Shown piece by piece: positions 32,646 to 42,799 of a stretch of DNA of 64,000 nt. The DNA is from Pseudocercospora fijiensis CIRAD86 (taxonomy: Eukaryota; Ascomycota; Dothideomycetes; Mycosphaerellales; Mycosphaerellaceae). The stretch is from assembly GCF_000340215.1 (NCBI RefSeq), contig NW_006921538.1, forward strand, positions 1,922,001-1,986,000. Reading direction: 5' to 3'. Position numbers and translations under genes: made by a program. Position 1 is the first letter of the stretch. Each line of letters begins with the position of its first letter. The notes under the pieces are model-generated. The model had not been told where the DNA came from. It searched no databases and saw nothing but the letters and a program-made list of their open reading frames with translations.

Positions 32646-33608
32646 ATGCCTATCCAATGGAGCGCCCAGATGGACCAGAGACTTCTGCTCGTCTACGTGG
32701 CAAATTCCAATCTGTCCGCAACGGCGGCAGCGGAAGGATGGAAGAAAATGCACAGTCAGTACGGTCCAAGATCCTCCAAGGCTACACATCATGATACTGA
32801 CAGCCGCGAAGCCGGTCAAAACATTCCACAGCCAACCAAGCGCGCCATCATGGAGCACATCCTCAAACTGAAAAAATCCATCGGTCTCGTCAAAGAGCGC
32901 GACTCAAAGCGCAGCAAAGCCGGGACGCGCGCAACTCAGTTTCCAAAATCTTCAGATCCCTTTGATTCTGCTGCAGGATTGGAAATCAATCGAGACGACA
33001 CTGAGATGGCTTTTTCCATCAAAGCTGAATCTCCCACGACTTCGAAAACACATGAGGGAACTATACCCACCTCATCTTCCATAACCATCGAGCCAGATAA
33101 CCGTAGTCTTCAATCTGACAGCGAAGCTCCTATGAGTGGCGAGGAGACGGCCGACGAATTGCACCCAAACGAACCGCAGATGAAGAATGAAGACGAAGAC
33201 GAAGATTTCGTGATCCCGTTGCTCGACGACTCGATTCGTCCGACCATGTCTCCAGAACGAACTCAAAAATTTCGTCAAGCGAAAGCGAAACGAAAGGTGG
33301 TGTATGATTTTGATAGTGATGATGATGATGATAACAGCGACCTTCTTCGCGAGAATATGTCTGCGACTGTGGGACGGAGTCCTTCGCCACCGCCGGCACA
33401 TGTGGCTAGTCTTGCTGTGAGCTTGCACGGATCGCTCGATGGGAATTCCACGTTGAATTCATTTCAGCATGATGATCCTAGCGTGGAAAGGAGCCTTGAT
33501 ATGATTCGGGATAAGAAGAATAATAATGGTAGAAGGGACAAGAAGTCTGAAGGATCTCGAAAGAAGACGAAGAAAAATTTGAAGCATGTGAAGAGGTATA
33601 TTTATTGA
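32646..33608 (+). CDS. SANT/Myb-like nuclear protein, cluster gene C
   Basis: The product is 320 residues if read straight through from MPIQWSAQMDQRLLLVYVAN. The opening W-x(4)-DQRLL and the block TKRAIMEHILKLKKSIG align with genes D, E and F. In those genes an intron separates the two blocks; here a 45-bp stretch (32759-32803, GTACGG...GACAG) at the same place is a multiple of three without stops, so splicing cannot be decided from the frame. The long C-terminus has an acidic run (DFDSDDDDDNSD) and a basic end (RRDKKSEGSRKKTKKNLK). The function is unknown; a nuclear, DNA-binding role is likely by analogy. Confidence 0.65.
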   Translation: MPIQWSAQMDQRLLLVYVANSNLSATAAAEGWKKMHSQYGPRSSKATHHDTDSREAGQNIPQPTKRAIMEHILKLKKSIGLVKERDSKRSKAGTRATQFPKSSDPFDSAAGLEINRDDTEMAFSIKAESPTTSKTHEGTIPTSSSITIEPDNRSLQSDSEAPMSGEETADELHPNEPQMKNEDEDEDFVIPLLDDSIRPTMSPERTQKFRQAKAKRKVVYDFDSDDDDDNSDLLRENMSATVGRSPSPPPAHVASLAVSLHGSLDGNSTLNSFQHDDPSVERSLDMIRDKKNNNGRRDKKSEGSRKKTKKNLKHVKRYIY

Positions 33609-33998
33609 ACTAATTTCGCTATAATTGGGGGGGGGGTTTGTTCGAGAAAAATACGTCTGTCTGTCTCTCTTATTTGAAGCGTTAGAATGAAGACATCTCG
33701 CAACCGACCTACAGTGGAGGGGAAGATTGGAGCGCAATGAGATCCCGTCCCGTGTATAGAGACCGAAGATCCTTGTAGAGGCGCGGGATGAGCGTAGTTA
33801 AGTTGAGGCGAGTACTCGCGGGTGGTAGCACGTAGATGGTACACTCTCTCATTAGCTTTAGCTTACCGACTAGGGTCTATAGATTGCTATTTGGCACAAA
33901 CGATCGTAGCGAGCCTTATAAAGATCTGCCTAGACTCCCTCCAGCCTCCAAGTCTCTAATCACTTCTCCATCCAATCCTAAATATCTCCAACTCTACA
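33609..33998. other. Intergenic region C-D
   Basis: It contains a homopolymer of about eleven G near 33629-33639, just past the stop of gene C, and a slightly TpA-enriched stretch near 33780-33900. No gene. Confidence 0.5.
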
Positions 33999-34492
33999 AT
34001 GCACAAAGTCATCGATTGGGAACACGGCGGTGATCAACGCCTTATTCGAGCTTTATGCAAACTCCTCAACTCGAAGTATACAGTGATTGCTCAGGCGTTC
34101 TATGGTTAGTTACCGGACAACGAGAATATATGTGGAGTGTGTACTGATATATATTGTTACAGAGAAAGAACAAAAATGCACCGAAGCAGAAATCAAAGTT
34201 GTCAAACGGCGGATTCAGAAATTGACGGGCGGAGATGCCTCTATGAAAGGTTTCCGTGTACGGAAACAAAAGACGAAAAGTGAGATACCTTATCTTGTGA
34301 TGAATGCTATTAATGTCGCTGCTAATGAATGCAGAGAGGGAGTCTCTAAAGTCAGAGAGTGAGGAGAATGGTGTCCAAACGCCGCCTACTCCATCGCCCG
34401 ATGAATCTTTCACTCGAGCGAAGAGGGCGTGTCGGGCGTCTATGGTGAAGTACGAATTCGATGGGTCAGAGGATGAACAGGGACCTTTGTAA
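33999..34492 (+). CDS. SANT/Myb-like protein, cluster gene D, 3 exons
   Basis: Exons 33999-34104, 34163-34279 and 34335-34492 (introns 58 and 55 bp, GT-AG) give 126 residues. The domain reads WEHGGDQRLIRALCKLLNSK, YTVIAQAFYE, then across the first junction CTEAEIKVVKRRIQKLTGG. Compared with gene E, both intron positions and phases are the same, showing that the two are duplicates. The C-terminus is Ser/Pro/Glu-rich (QTPPTPSPDESFT). The helix pattern resembles fungal Myb-like small proteins; no enzyme motif is present. Confidence 0.7.
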
Positions 34493-34897
34493 TGAGTCTG
34501 GCTTCGCGTCGTAGATTTTCTCTATTGCGTTACGTAGTGAAGAGTCAAAGTTCAGGTAGCTAGTTGTAGTATCTTTAATGATGTCTTGTTAAAAAATCAG
34601 CATTTTTCGTGTAGTCAGACGATCTTCTGCTATCGCACGAGCACCTAGCCTTCGCGGTGAAGCTCAGCACCACATGTATCTTGTATCAGTGGGGAGTATC
34701 TGCGAGGCGTTGGAGGATTTGAGGTGAGAAGAGCAGAGAGTCCGTCGATCCTGGTAGGCTAGTTCGGGACAAAATCAGGCCTGCTCGATGGCTTCGGTCG
34801 TATGGCATGGGTCGCAGCAGGAAGTCTTAGCTTAAAAGAGAGCTCAATCTCAGCTGATCCTATCTTCCCACTCGCCCAACTACTTGACAATCTCGCG
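34493..34897. other. Intergenic region D-E
   Basis: 405 bp with no recognisable feature; it should contain the promoter of gene E. Confidence 0.5.
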
Positions 34898-35336
34898 ATG
34901 GGTATCCTTTGGAATCAAGCCGCCGATCAACGCCTCATCATAGCACTCTATGAAGCCAAGACCAAGAAGTTCAGCGACATCGCACAGCAATTCTATGGCA
35001 AGTCGGCGTGGCGTAATGCGTAGATTTGAAGGACATTTCTGATGAGCAACCAGGAAGAGAGCATCAAGTGACCGGCGCGGACATTGATGCGGTACGACAT
35101 CACATCCGCTCCCTCATGGGAGGAGCTGGCAGAAAGCCAAATGGTCAGCGAAAGCGCAAGCAGGCGAAGTCGAGAAGTAGGTTACAGCTCACCAACCATA
35201 TCACAAAGTGGGCACCCACTCATTCGCTAAAGCTTCAAAGCCGAAGGCCAAGCAAGAGACCGACGTGACAATGGTCGATGATGGTCCAGGCATTGTCAAG
35301 GAGCATGCAGACTTCGATAGCGACATGTTGCCATGA
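34898..35336 (+). CDS. SANT/Myb-like protein, cluster gene E, 3 exons with a GC-AG intron
   Basis: Exons 34898-34997, 35054-35176 and 35233-35336 give 108 residues. The first domain block is WNQAADQRLIIALYEAKTKK and FSDIAQQFYG; after the junction come REHQVTGADIDAVRHHIRSL and MGGAGRKPNG. The first intron (56 bp) has the donor GCAAGT, a GC-AG intron, in the same place and phase as the GT-AG introns of D and F. Intron 2 (56 bp) is GTAGGT...TAAAG. The protein ends with an acidic tail. Without splicing, the frame stops soon after the first block, so the splice model is needed to see the family. Confidence 0.65.
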
Positions 35337-36084
35337 TCTGATTCAGAACAAGATCCTGAAGTAGTGCTCGATCCTGTCAAATATCATTACCACATCAGAA
35401 TGCCAATGATTCTCCGTCCGATCGCTTGAGCTTGAAGCAGCGAAAGTGACAAATACTTGCGTGCCTTTTCGAGCCTAGGTTGTCGATACCTGGAGTATCT
35501 CGCTGCCAAACCGGTTCTGCTTGCCAGGTAGCTTTCACACTGCGCAGAGGTGCATCGTAGAGAGGGCCTGCCGGATGTTAGCCACTTGATCCGAACCCCT
35601 GTCTCATTAGACTTTGTCACAAAGTCAAGGCTGTCAAGCAAAAAGAACCTTGCAAGTAAGGCTTCGTATCGCGGTTGCTTCACAGCTGTGTTCACACGCA
35701 GCAAGCTCACTGTCGCAGGAGACGCAAGCGATGTGATGGAGCTGAAAGAATCCTGGAGCGATCGCGGTCGCTCGATTGCCGTTGCAGCCGACCGGAGATG
35801 ACTTTTGATCTAAGAGTGGGTTGTCAAGCTGATATATAGCATGCCCGAATCGCAGCTTCTTCGTGTAGCAGCAAGCTCTAGATCGAGGAGCAGGCGGAGA
35901 AGTCGAAGACATACTACGCCTTCCGCGGTTTTGTGTCTCGTTGCAATTCTCGAAAAGCTGTGAAGTGCTACAGCGGACTGGTGCCACAGTGCCAATATTC
36001 AGATCATCATCTCGAGCTTCTATTATTCCAACTCTTGCTCGCGGAAGACCAGTGCAGTCAAAACTGCGCGATAGATAATCAGAT
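35337..36084. other. Intergenic region E-F
   Basis: No gene recognised; overlapping open frames of up to 117 codons on both strands lack motifs. Confidence 0.5.
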
Positions 36085-36483
36085 ATGCCCCACGCATGGA
36101 CTCAATCGATGGATCAACGTCTCATGATAGCCATTTTCGAGGCGCAGTCCAAGAGTCCCGCAATCATCGTTGGCAAGTGGGTTGAATTGTTCGGTACGAA
36201 GATCTCCACGTGCTGTTTGGTAGTGCAACGTGCTCATGACCAGACAGGGAGAACGGAAGACACGCCTACCGCGAACGGTGTAAAGTTCCGCATTCGCCGT
36301 ATAATGGCCAGTCTCCGTGCATCACACAGACATGGTCACACTTCGACTGCCGCCGCCAGAGCTGGTGCGAGGGTCTCGAACAAAGCGCCAAAATCGCAGA
36401 TGGCAGAGATCGTAGCAAAAGATATCGAGGAGCTTGACCGTGGTAGTCTTACACCGGAGTCGCTCGGAGGTGTGCTTTCGTAG
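36085..36483 (+). CDS. SANT/Myb-like protein, cluster gene F
   Basis: MPHAWTQSMDQRLMIAIFEA opens a frame of 132 codons; W-x(4)-DQRL matches genes C, D and E. Alignment with D and E predicts an intron at 36194-36247 (GTACGA...GACAG, 54 bp), joining WVELFG to RTEDTPTANGVKFRIRRIMA and leaving 114 residues. Because the intron is a multiple of three and stop-free, both readings are open. The C-terminus is basic and Ala/Ser-rich, then acidic. The function is unknown. Confidence 0.6.
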   Translation: MPHAWTQSMDQRLMIAIFEAQSKSPAIIVGKWVELFGTKISTCCLVVQRAHDQTGRTEDTPTANGVKFRIRRIMASLRASHRHGHTSTAAARAGARVSNKAPKSQMAEIVAKDIEELDRGSLTPESLGGVLS

Positions 36484-37642
36484 GGTGTCATTCATCCATA
36501 TCGCCGTTCAGGTCAGGCCTGAGCCATTGTAATAAGTGTCTTTCACAAGCAGAACATGTGTGGGAATGTTCCGTGTCGATGTCGACGGCACATGGAATGA
36601 GGAATCCGGAGGTGGGAGCCTCCTGGAGTCATACGCTAGCTCAAATTCAGTATAGCGTATTCTCAACCCCCGCAAAGTGAAGGGAGAATGGAAAGCGCGA
36701 CCATGCAAACATCTTTCTGCTTTTCTATGTTTTGAGCACAGTACTTCGCATGCATCGAAAGCTCATACAGCAACCTCTACAGAGGCTGTACCGATGCGCC
36801 CTACCCAGTGTCATGAATATCGAGTGGCGATCGCGATCGGAGCCCGAGAGGTGTTTGGGCGATGACCACACTTATCTGCATCTGGACGATATCTTCCGCC
36901 TGAAAGCCATCGTTTGGTGTCTCCGGCACATTCTGCTGTGTCTGATGCTCCTCGAATCCACGCTACTTTGTCGCATCCAGCCGTCACTGCGAACTTCTCG
37001 ACTGAGATCCATGAGCCGTCGCTCCTCCTCGAGCTCAGGGAGACCAGGCTACGGAGCACTCTTCGGACTTCACTCCTGTGACAAAGGACCAGATCGTCGC
37101 AAGCCGCCTTCCAGAATGGAGTACCGACTTGCTCCTTCCCAGAGACGTCCGTCATATATAAGCCGCGGTGGAGTGTAGAGGTTGTGAGTTCAAAGTTTTG
37201 CACAGATACTTCTCGTGAAATTTTGGGGGGAATTTTCAGTGGGAGCATTTAACTCTGAAAAGCTAGGTAGCGGCAGAAAGCAGCTCCAATTTTCTTCCGC
37301 CCAAATTCCCATACTGTTCGGAGCTGATGTCGCAGAGCTTGAACCAGCAGTGACGAGCAGATGGGTTCGACAGCGGGATATGCCTCTATTGAGGTCATCG
37401 AACACCGCACACCGCCAGGCATCGGGCTTCTGAACCCCTTCAAAACGAAGGTGAAAATATCCATAAGCTGTGTGAGTCTCATAGTGGACGATGCCAAGGG
37501 ATCGCTGTGGCAAAGATTGTGACGCGAAGCAATGCATAGCCTGGTCATGCTTACTTAGAGAGCTCTCTCTGCCCGTGACGCCGTGCTGAACGCTAAACAA
37601 GATCCAAGGGAGTAGAATTGCAAAGAAGACTTCTGTCGGTAT
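36484..37642. other. Intergenic region, no gene recognised
   Basis: Overlapping open frames of 130-148 codons (36732-37178 plus; 36811-37248 and 37190-37600 minus) share no resemblance to known families. The region ends at the stop codon of RSA4. Confidence 0.45.
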
Positions 37643-39193
37643 TCAGTGTCGCCATATGCGCACAGCCTTATCTTCACCTCCACTTCCAACACGCTCTCCA
37701 TCAGGCGACCAATCAACGGCGAAGACCCTAGCCTGATGGCCTGGAAGATTCTCCTGCAGCTTTCCAGTCCTCACATCCCACACCTTGAGTGTGGAGTCCT
37801 CACTACCGCTCACCAGAAGTCGGGAGTCGGCTGAGAAGGCGCATTGGAAGACTTTGCCGACATGGCCTCGCAAGGTGTAAAGAAACTTTCCATCCTTGGC
37901 TTGCCAGAGTTTGACATGGTTATCAAAGCCTGTCGACGCGATGTATACGCCATCAGCAGAGAATGCGACGTGGTTGATAGTCTTCTGATGTCCGACCATA
38001 CGTTGTAAAGGCTTTGTAGACTTGGCCGGCTCCCATAGAAACATGGTGCAATCATCGCTAACCGTCACCAAGCGTTCGGTGCCCCCGGACGTCGTCAACG
38101 CGCTGTCGTACCTTTGCTTTGCTTTCTTACGCTTCCCTTCGACAGAGTCAGGAGTGCCTTTCGTTCCTGTGTGGTCAAAGTAGCCAGTCCGGAGAACAAA
38201 GTCGGTGGAAAGGGCAATGTGATTGACCCAGTGAGCATGTGAAGTCAAGTTGTGGACAAGGGTACCCTTGGCTGCATCCCAGATCTTGACGGTACGATCG
38301 CGAGATGAAGAGTAAATCAAACCAGATCCACCCCACTTCACACAAGTCACGTCGCCTTTGTGACCGGTCAGTGCCATGTCTGTGTGGCCACTCACGGCAT
38401 CCCATATTCGAATGGTCATGTCTTGTGATGCTGATGCGAGTCGTGGTCGTCCCTGCTCCCGTACATGATAGGGCTCCCACGATATGCTCATGATTGATTT
38501 TGTGTGTCCTTTCAAAGGTGCTCCCAAAGGAGTGCCTTTCTTGGGATCCCATATTCTGACAGTGTTGTCCTTGTTGCCGCTGCCTGTCGCGAGCAGTCCA
38601 CCATCAGGCGACCACGCTACCACCAACACCCATCCTGTGTGGCCTTTCAGAATATGTCTCGGAGTGCCAGTCTCGCAGTCCCATAGTCGCGCTGTGGAGT
38701 CCCCCGCTCCTGTGGCCAGACTTGCAGAGCTCGCTGGCGAGAATGAAGCACAGAGTATGCTTGCGCCATGTCCCGATATGCTTGCTGAGCATCTCGTCAC
38801 AGGCTTGACCTTGAAGACGGCCTCTGCTCTGCATGGGATGTCTAAAGACAACTCTGTATTGTGTGTGCCCTCCAAATGCCGTCTAATCACATCTTGCTGG
38901 CTGAACTCGCCGGATCCATCCTCGAAGGGGTTGTAGAAGCGGTACGGGAGTCGATCTGCCGGTTCGGTCTTGCCGAGAAGGCTGTTGAGTAGTAGAGAGA
39001 GGTTTTTCGGGGTGAGGTCCTTCAGCGATACGGAGACCACTGGACCTTGAGGTGCGCCTGTGTCTGCATCGCGAAATTGAATTCGCTGAGTGCCGTCTGG
39101 GATTTCCGGGGTTTCGATTGTGATTTGTTCGCGAGCGAGAGCGGCGGCCTCTGTCTTTTGGCGTTTCGAAAGCGGCGGCAGGACGGTAGCCAT
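37643..39193 (-). CDS. RSA4: Ribosome assembly WD-repeat protein Rsa4 (NLE1/Notchless)
   Basis: The product is 516 residues from the ATG at 39193; the gene is intronless. Residues about 30-105 are the NLE domain (QRIQFRDADTGAPQGPVVSV, LLLNSLLGK, RLPYRFYNPFEDGSGEF). Then come about eight WD40 blades with typical W-D/GH motifs: HGASILCASFSP, GHTGWVLVVAWSPDG, GHTKSIMSISWEP, GHKGDVTCVKW, SHAHWVNHIALS, GHQKTINHVAFSADG, GHVGKVFQCAFSADS and GHQARVFAVDWSPDG. The NLE-plus-WD order is specific to Rsa4. It is a nucleolar factor that works with the Mdn1/Rea1 AAA ATPase on pre-60S particles. The length matches the yeast protein. Confidence 0.95.
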   Translation of the reverse strand: MATVLPPLSKRQKTEAAALAREQITIETPEIPDGTQRIQFRDADTGAPQGPVVSVSLKDLTPKNLSLLLNSLLGKTEPADRLPYRFYNPFEDGSGEFSQQDVIRRHLEGTHNTELSLDIPCRAEAVFKVKPVTRCSASISGHGASILCASFSPASSASLATGAGDSTARLWDCETGTPRHILKGHTGWVLVVAWSPDGGLLATGSGNKDNTVRIWDPKKGTPLGAPLKGHTKSIMSISWEPYHVREQGRPRLASASQDMTIRIWDAVSGHTDMALTGHKGDVTCVKWGGSGLIYSSSRDRTVKIWDAAKGTLVHNLTSHAHWVNHIALSTDFVLRTGYFDHTGTKGTPDSVEGKRKKAKQRYDSALTTSGGTERLVTVSDDCTMFLWEPAKSTKPLQRMVGHQKTINHVAFSADGVYIASTGFDNHVKLWQAKDGKFLYTLRGHVGKVFQCAFSADSRLLVSGSEDSTLKVWDVRTGKLQENLPGHQARVFAVDWSPDGERVGSGGEDKAVRIWRH

Positions 39194-39349
39194 TCTGAAG
39201 TACCACTTTGCGGCTGGTAATGCAGAGGGTGTAACGTTCGCAGAGGACGAGTCTCTTTCAACTTTTTCGAACTGACTAAGCGGATTTAAGCTTTAAGCCC
39301 GATGCAGGTTCAGGTATCGTATTCGTATACAGTTTCCTATCTCGAGACC

Positions 39350-39485
39350 AGACTAGAGATAGGATTATTTGAGGGTTTAGTATTTTGGTATGTGTGTGTG
39401 TATGTAGTATAGTGGCATAGTATGTAGCTAAGGTATAGCGTATAGCTAATTAGCGTTTAGATAATAGAGATCCTATCTCTAGTCT
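39350..39485. repeat. 136-bp inverted-repeat element
   Basis: AGACTAGAGATAGGAT at 39350-39365 has a perfect complement at 39470-39485. The interior is TpA-rich, with a (TG)n-like run near 39393. Possibly a very short MITE; no target duplication is clear. Confidence 0.6.
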
Positions 39486-39918
39486 AGGCCGTTTCGGTCG
39501 CAATTTAGCTATTTATATAGATTTTCCCCTCTTAAGGAAGCACTCGTCGAGGAACACAAATTAATATATAATATATAGTAGAGGCCCTAGATAATATAAT
39601 TATCTAGGCCCGCCTAGTAGTACTTTTTCGAATTACGGTCTTAATTGTACGTATTCTTATCGTCGCGGTCGTCGTAGTATAGAGTAGCCTTCTATATAGC
39701 CGAGCGTATTCGGTTTTTAGATTACATTCGATTTTCCTAAACCGGGGCTATCGTATATAGAATAAAAAATAGTAATTAGTATATATAAAGTATTTATCTA
39801 GGTCGCTACTATAGCGGATTTTCGAATTTCGGTCTAGGTATTGCGTATTCTTTCTTCGAAAAAAAATTCGGGTCGCTTTATCTATATACGCGTACTAAAA
39901 CCCGACAGAAGCGGATTA

Positions 39919-40023
39919 GACCAGTAATAAAGGGTATTGTGTGGTCTGTGCGGGAGTTTATTTCTATAGTAGCTTGTAGTGGCTAAGTACAGATATACCA
40001 TACAACACCCTTTGTTACTGGTC
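39919..40023. repeat. 105-bp hairpin with 27-bp arms
   Basis: The arm at 39919-39945 (beginning GACCAGTAA) pairs with 39997-40023 at 24 of 27 positions; the mismatches are transitions, consistent with RIP in one arm. It ends the TpA-rich block. Confidence 0.65.
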
Positions 40024-40051
40024 TGAGTGGAGATAGTACAGTTTCTACGGT

Positions 40052-41050
40052 ATGCTGCCGCTCCACAAAGCAGACGTGATTTCCTCACGCGAGGCGAGCC
40101 GGTGGAATCAGTGGATAGGTGGAAGCAAGAGATATCCCACAGGCACAGGCACAGGCACAGGCACGAACATGGACTGCGGCTGTAGAGCTACTTCTGTCTG
40201 CAAGGAGCCACAGATGGTACAAGAACGGGCTCAATGGCAGAGGAGGTCACCGTCACCACCGGTCGAGTTGTTGAAGTGATACTCTTGTACGGTATCACGC
40301 TGATGCTCGCGTATTCTCATTCCTCCCGTAGCAGCTTCAGACAGCCAACTCTTTCGCGGCGCGGCTACGTCGCCTGGCAGCGGTGGTGTCAATGTGTCGC
40401 CATGGTGAAGGTGAAGGTGACGAGAAATGTCTGTCGCACGCGCCCGCGCCGCTGTCACTGTCAACATCGTCTTCTTCTTCTCCAGCCCGCAGTCAAAGAC
40501 CACCCAACTGATGAAAAAAAAAGATGAAGCACGGAAGCCAGCAACTGTGTTCTCAAAGTCAGCCACGTCCAAGTCTCGGGAGGTGAAGATGCACTCACAA
40601 ATTGCGCCGATGCCGCCCCCGCAGGAGATGCACTGACTCGAATACCGCAGTGTGCAATGCAGATTCTCGTCTAGACCGAAGCCCATTCATGAGCGGGCAC
40701 GATTCGACAAGGTAAGTGGAGAAAAAAAAGGAAGAAACAGAAGAAGAGGAATTGACGAGCGGAACAGAAAGGGCGAGAGCTCGAGAATTGCTGACTCACT
40801 AGCGCGGCGCTAGAACTAAGCGGTCGAAATACGCGCGTAATTGGTGTCATGATGTAGATCTCAGCATGGGTCGGAACACAAGTACTGTAGCACCAGCGTC
40901 GAGATGCCAATGGCCAGGCCGTACGCCAGCCAGAGCTTTTGTCGCGAGTCTTCATAGATATTCTGTGGCACCTGGATCGACACTTGAACAGGCTGCAGGT
41001 AGAAGGCCGAAGAACACGGTACAGCGGCGGCTTGTGCCCCTACGACAGAG
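40052..41050. other. Unique DNA left of the 18.7 kb element, no confirmed gene
   Basis: It includes a short CACAGG tandem repeat (about 40138-40163). On the minus strand from an ATG at 40850, MTPITRVFRPLSSSAALVSQ reads like a mitochondrial presequence, but it soon runs into a pyrimidine-rich stretch and no downstream exon could be matched, so it is at best a possible first exon or broken gene. Frames near 40231-40686 are unassigned. Confidence 0.35.
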
Positions 41051-41067
41051 CAGTTCTCCTACCTCCG

Positions 41068-41222
41068 TTCAGGCCTTTGTGCATTAAGGATTACGTTCCG
41101 CGGTGGTGGTAGTGGCGGAATAGATTAGCATACGTGATACAGTCAAATTTAGGGTTCTTTTGCCGACTTCCGATCCACCAATTATATACCACTCTATCTA
41201 ATCCTTTGCCTAAAGGCCTAAA
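41068..41222. repeat. Left-end hairpin of the 18.7 kb element
   Basis: TTCAGGCCTTTG (41068-41079) is the complement of TAAAGGCCTAAA (41211-41222) once two RIP-type transitions are allowed. The spacer is 131 bp. The inner arm already lies in RIP-mutated sequence, while the outer arm does not. Confidence 0.7.
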
Positions 41223-42799
41223 GCTAAACCGCTAATTTTTATCGTAGATTCCGCTATTAAAATACGATCTCGCTATACTAACGACAACTAGCAAATCTAA
41301 TACGAGGAGGTTGTAGCCCTACTAATTGCGAGTCTAACGATCTAAAAATCCTATATATACGACGTATATACGTTAAGTTATAATAAATCTCGCGACGCGA
41401 CTTAATATAGCTATCCGGCTACTAATATATACTAAAATACTAACCCCTAAGTCTAGTATATCTAATACTTAGAGCCCCTTAATTAGTGCTATCCGACTAA
41501 CTTCTTAGCTATACGTACTAGGTATACGGTTATAGTACGAAGGTATTATAACGGTTATACGGTATAAAAGTTAATATATTCTCTAAGGTGCCGCGAGGCA
41601 AGCTATCTATATAATAGTCCTACTATTAGTAGCAATAGCGACCGCAGCGGTCGGTAGTAACCGCTGCCTACTATCGTATATATAATAGTATTATATCGTA
41701 ATAATACGTACCTATGCGCGACTTCTTACTATCGAGTTCTCGTCTATATTAGAAATAGCGGTAGTAATACCCTCCTTTATTTTTAACTAAACTAACTCGA
41801 GGCCCTTCGGAAGGTACTTCTAATCGACTTCCTTACTAGATATAACTGCGCCCGGTATAGTAGTACTAAGTTCTTATTACTTTGCCGACGCTAGTTACTA
41901 GCGACTTAGAAGGTTCTAAATAGATTTATTACTAACCTACCTAAGACCTATATAAGCTCGTATACCTAGTATTTCTAAATAACTTTACTATAACTAGTAT
42001 ATCTCTACGGACTATCGTTACTAAGATATAGTTAAGTAGTAGACGCGACTCGAGCTAGTAATTCGAGTCGGTACTCTAAATACTAAATAATACTAACTAC
42101 TACTAACTAATACCTATACGACCTATACGACCTATATAGTATCGCTAATATAAGCGACTCTAACTTAACTAATTAACCCGATACTTCGGAGCTCGATCGT
42201 CGTCTAGGTAGAGGTACTTAGAGTAGAGGCGCTTAATATACTTCTTCTTCTTATCTCTCTAATATTCTAGCTATATCTAAACTCGATCGGCGTAGCGAAA
42301 ATAATACCGCCTTACCGACTCGACTAGAATATAATAAAGATAAAAACGAGGACATAGTTATACTAGAGGATCTAGATCTACTAAGATAGACGTCCGACTT
42401 ACTAGTCTATATAGTCGATTAAGATCGCTACTACTAGCGCTAGTATTATAGCGACTATTATAACTCCGAGAATATACTAGGTAATAAGGACCGCCTAGCT
42501 ACTCGACGCTAGCCTAGACGCTAACCTAATAAGCGTATTACTCCTCGCTACCTACGAAATACTAATCGTAACGTCGACTATACTTAACTAGTTAAAGATA
42601 ATAGTATAACCGAAGACGAGGACGCCGATATAGATAAAGAGTTACTAAGCGAGGGCGAATTAGAGATCGAGAGTCGTACTAGTAATGCCTCTAAAAATAA
42701 CGACGATAACTAACCTATATAGCGTTCTAGCGAGCGCGGCCTCGATAAGATAGACAATAAGGAAGAGGGCGAACTCGACCCTACTAGCCTCCGTAGTCT
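41223..42799. other. RIP-mutated left part of the element, no gene defined
   Basis: TpA-rich sequence with no confident reading. From about 42300 acidic, Asp/Glu-rich plus-strand reading begins to appear, perhaps the N-terminus of the DUF6589-like protein. Confidence 0.45.

Larger units (their letters stand above)
39194..40051. other. TpA-rich intergenic block with hairpin repeats
   Basis: From about 39300 to 39900 the base composition is RIP-like, with no coding sense left. It contains the two inverted repeats annotated separately. It may be a stack of small degraded transposon ends or a solo LTR; I could not define its borders. Confidence 0.5.

Noticed and set aside
40671..40955. Presequence-like minus-strand peptide
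   Set aside because: The mitochondrial-like start has no identifiable downstream exon, so it is mentioned only as a possibility in the intergenic entry.
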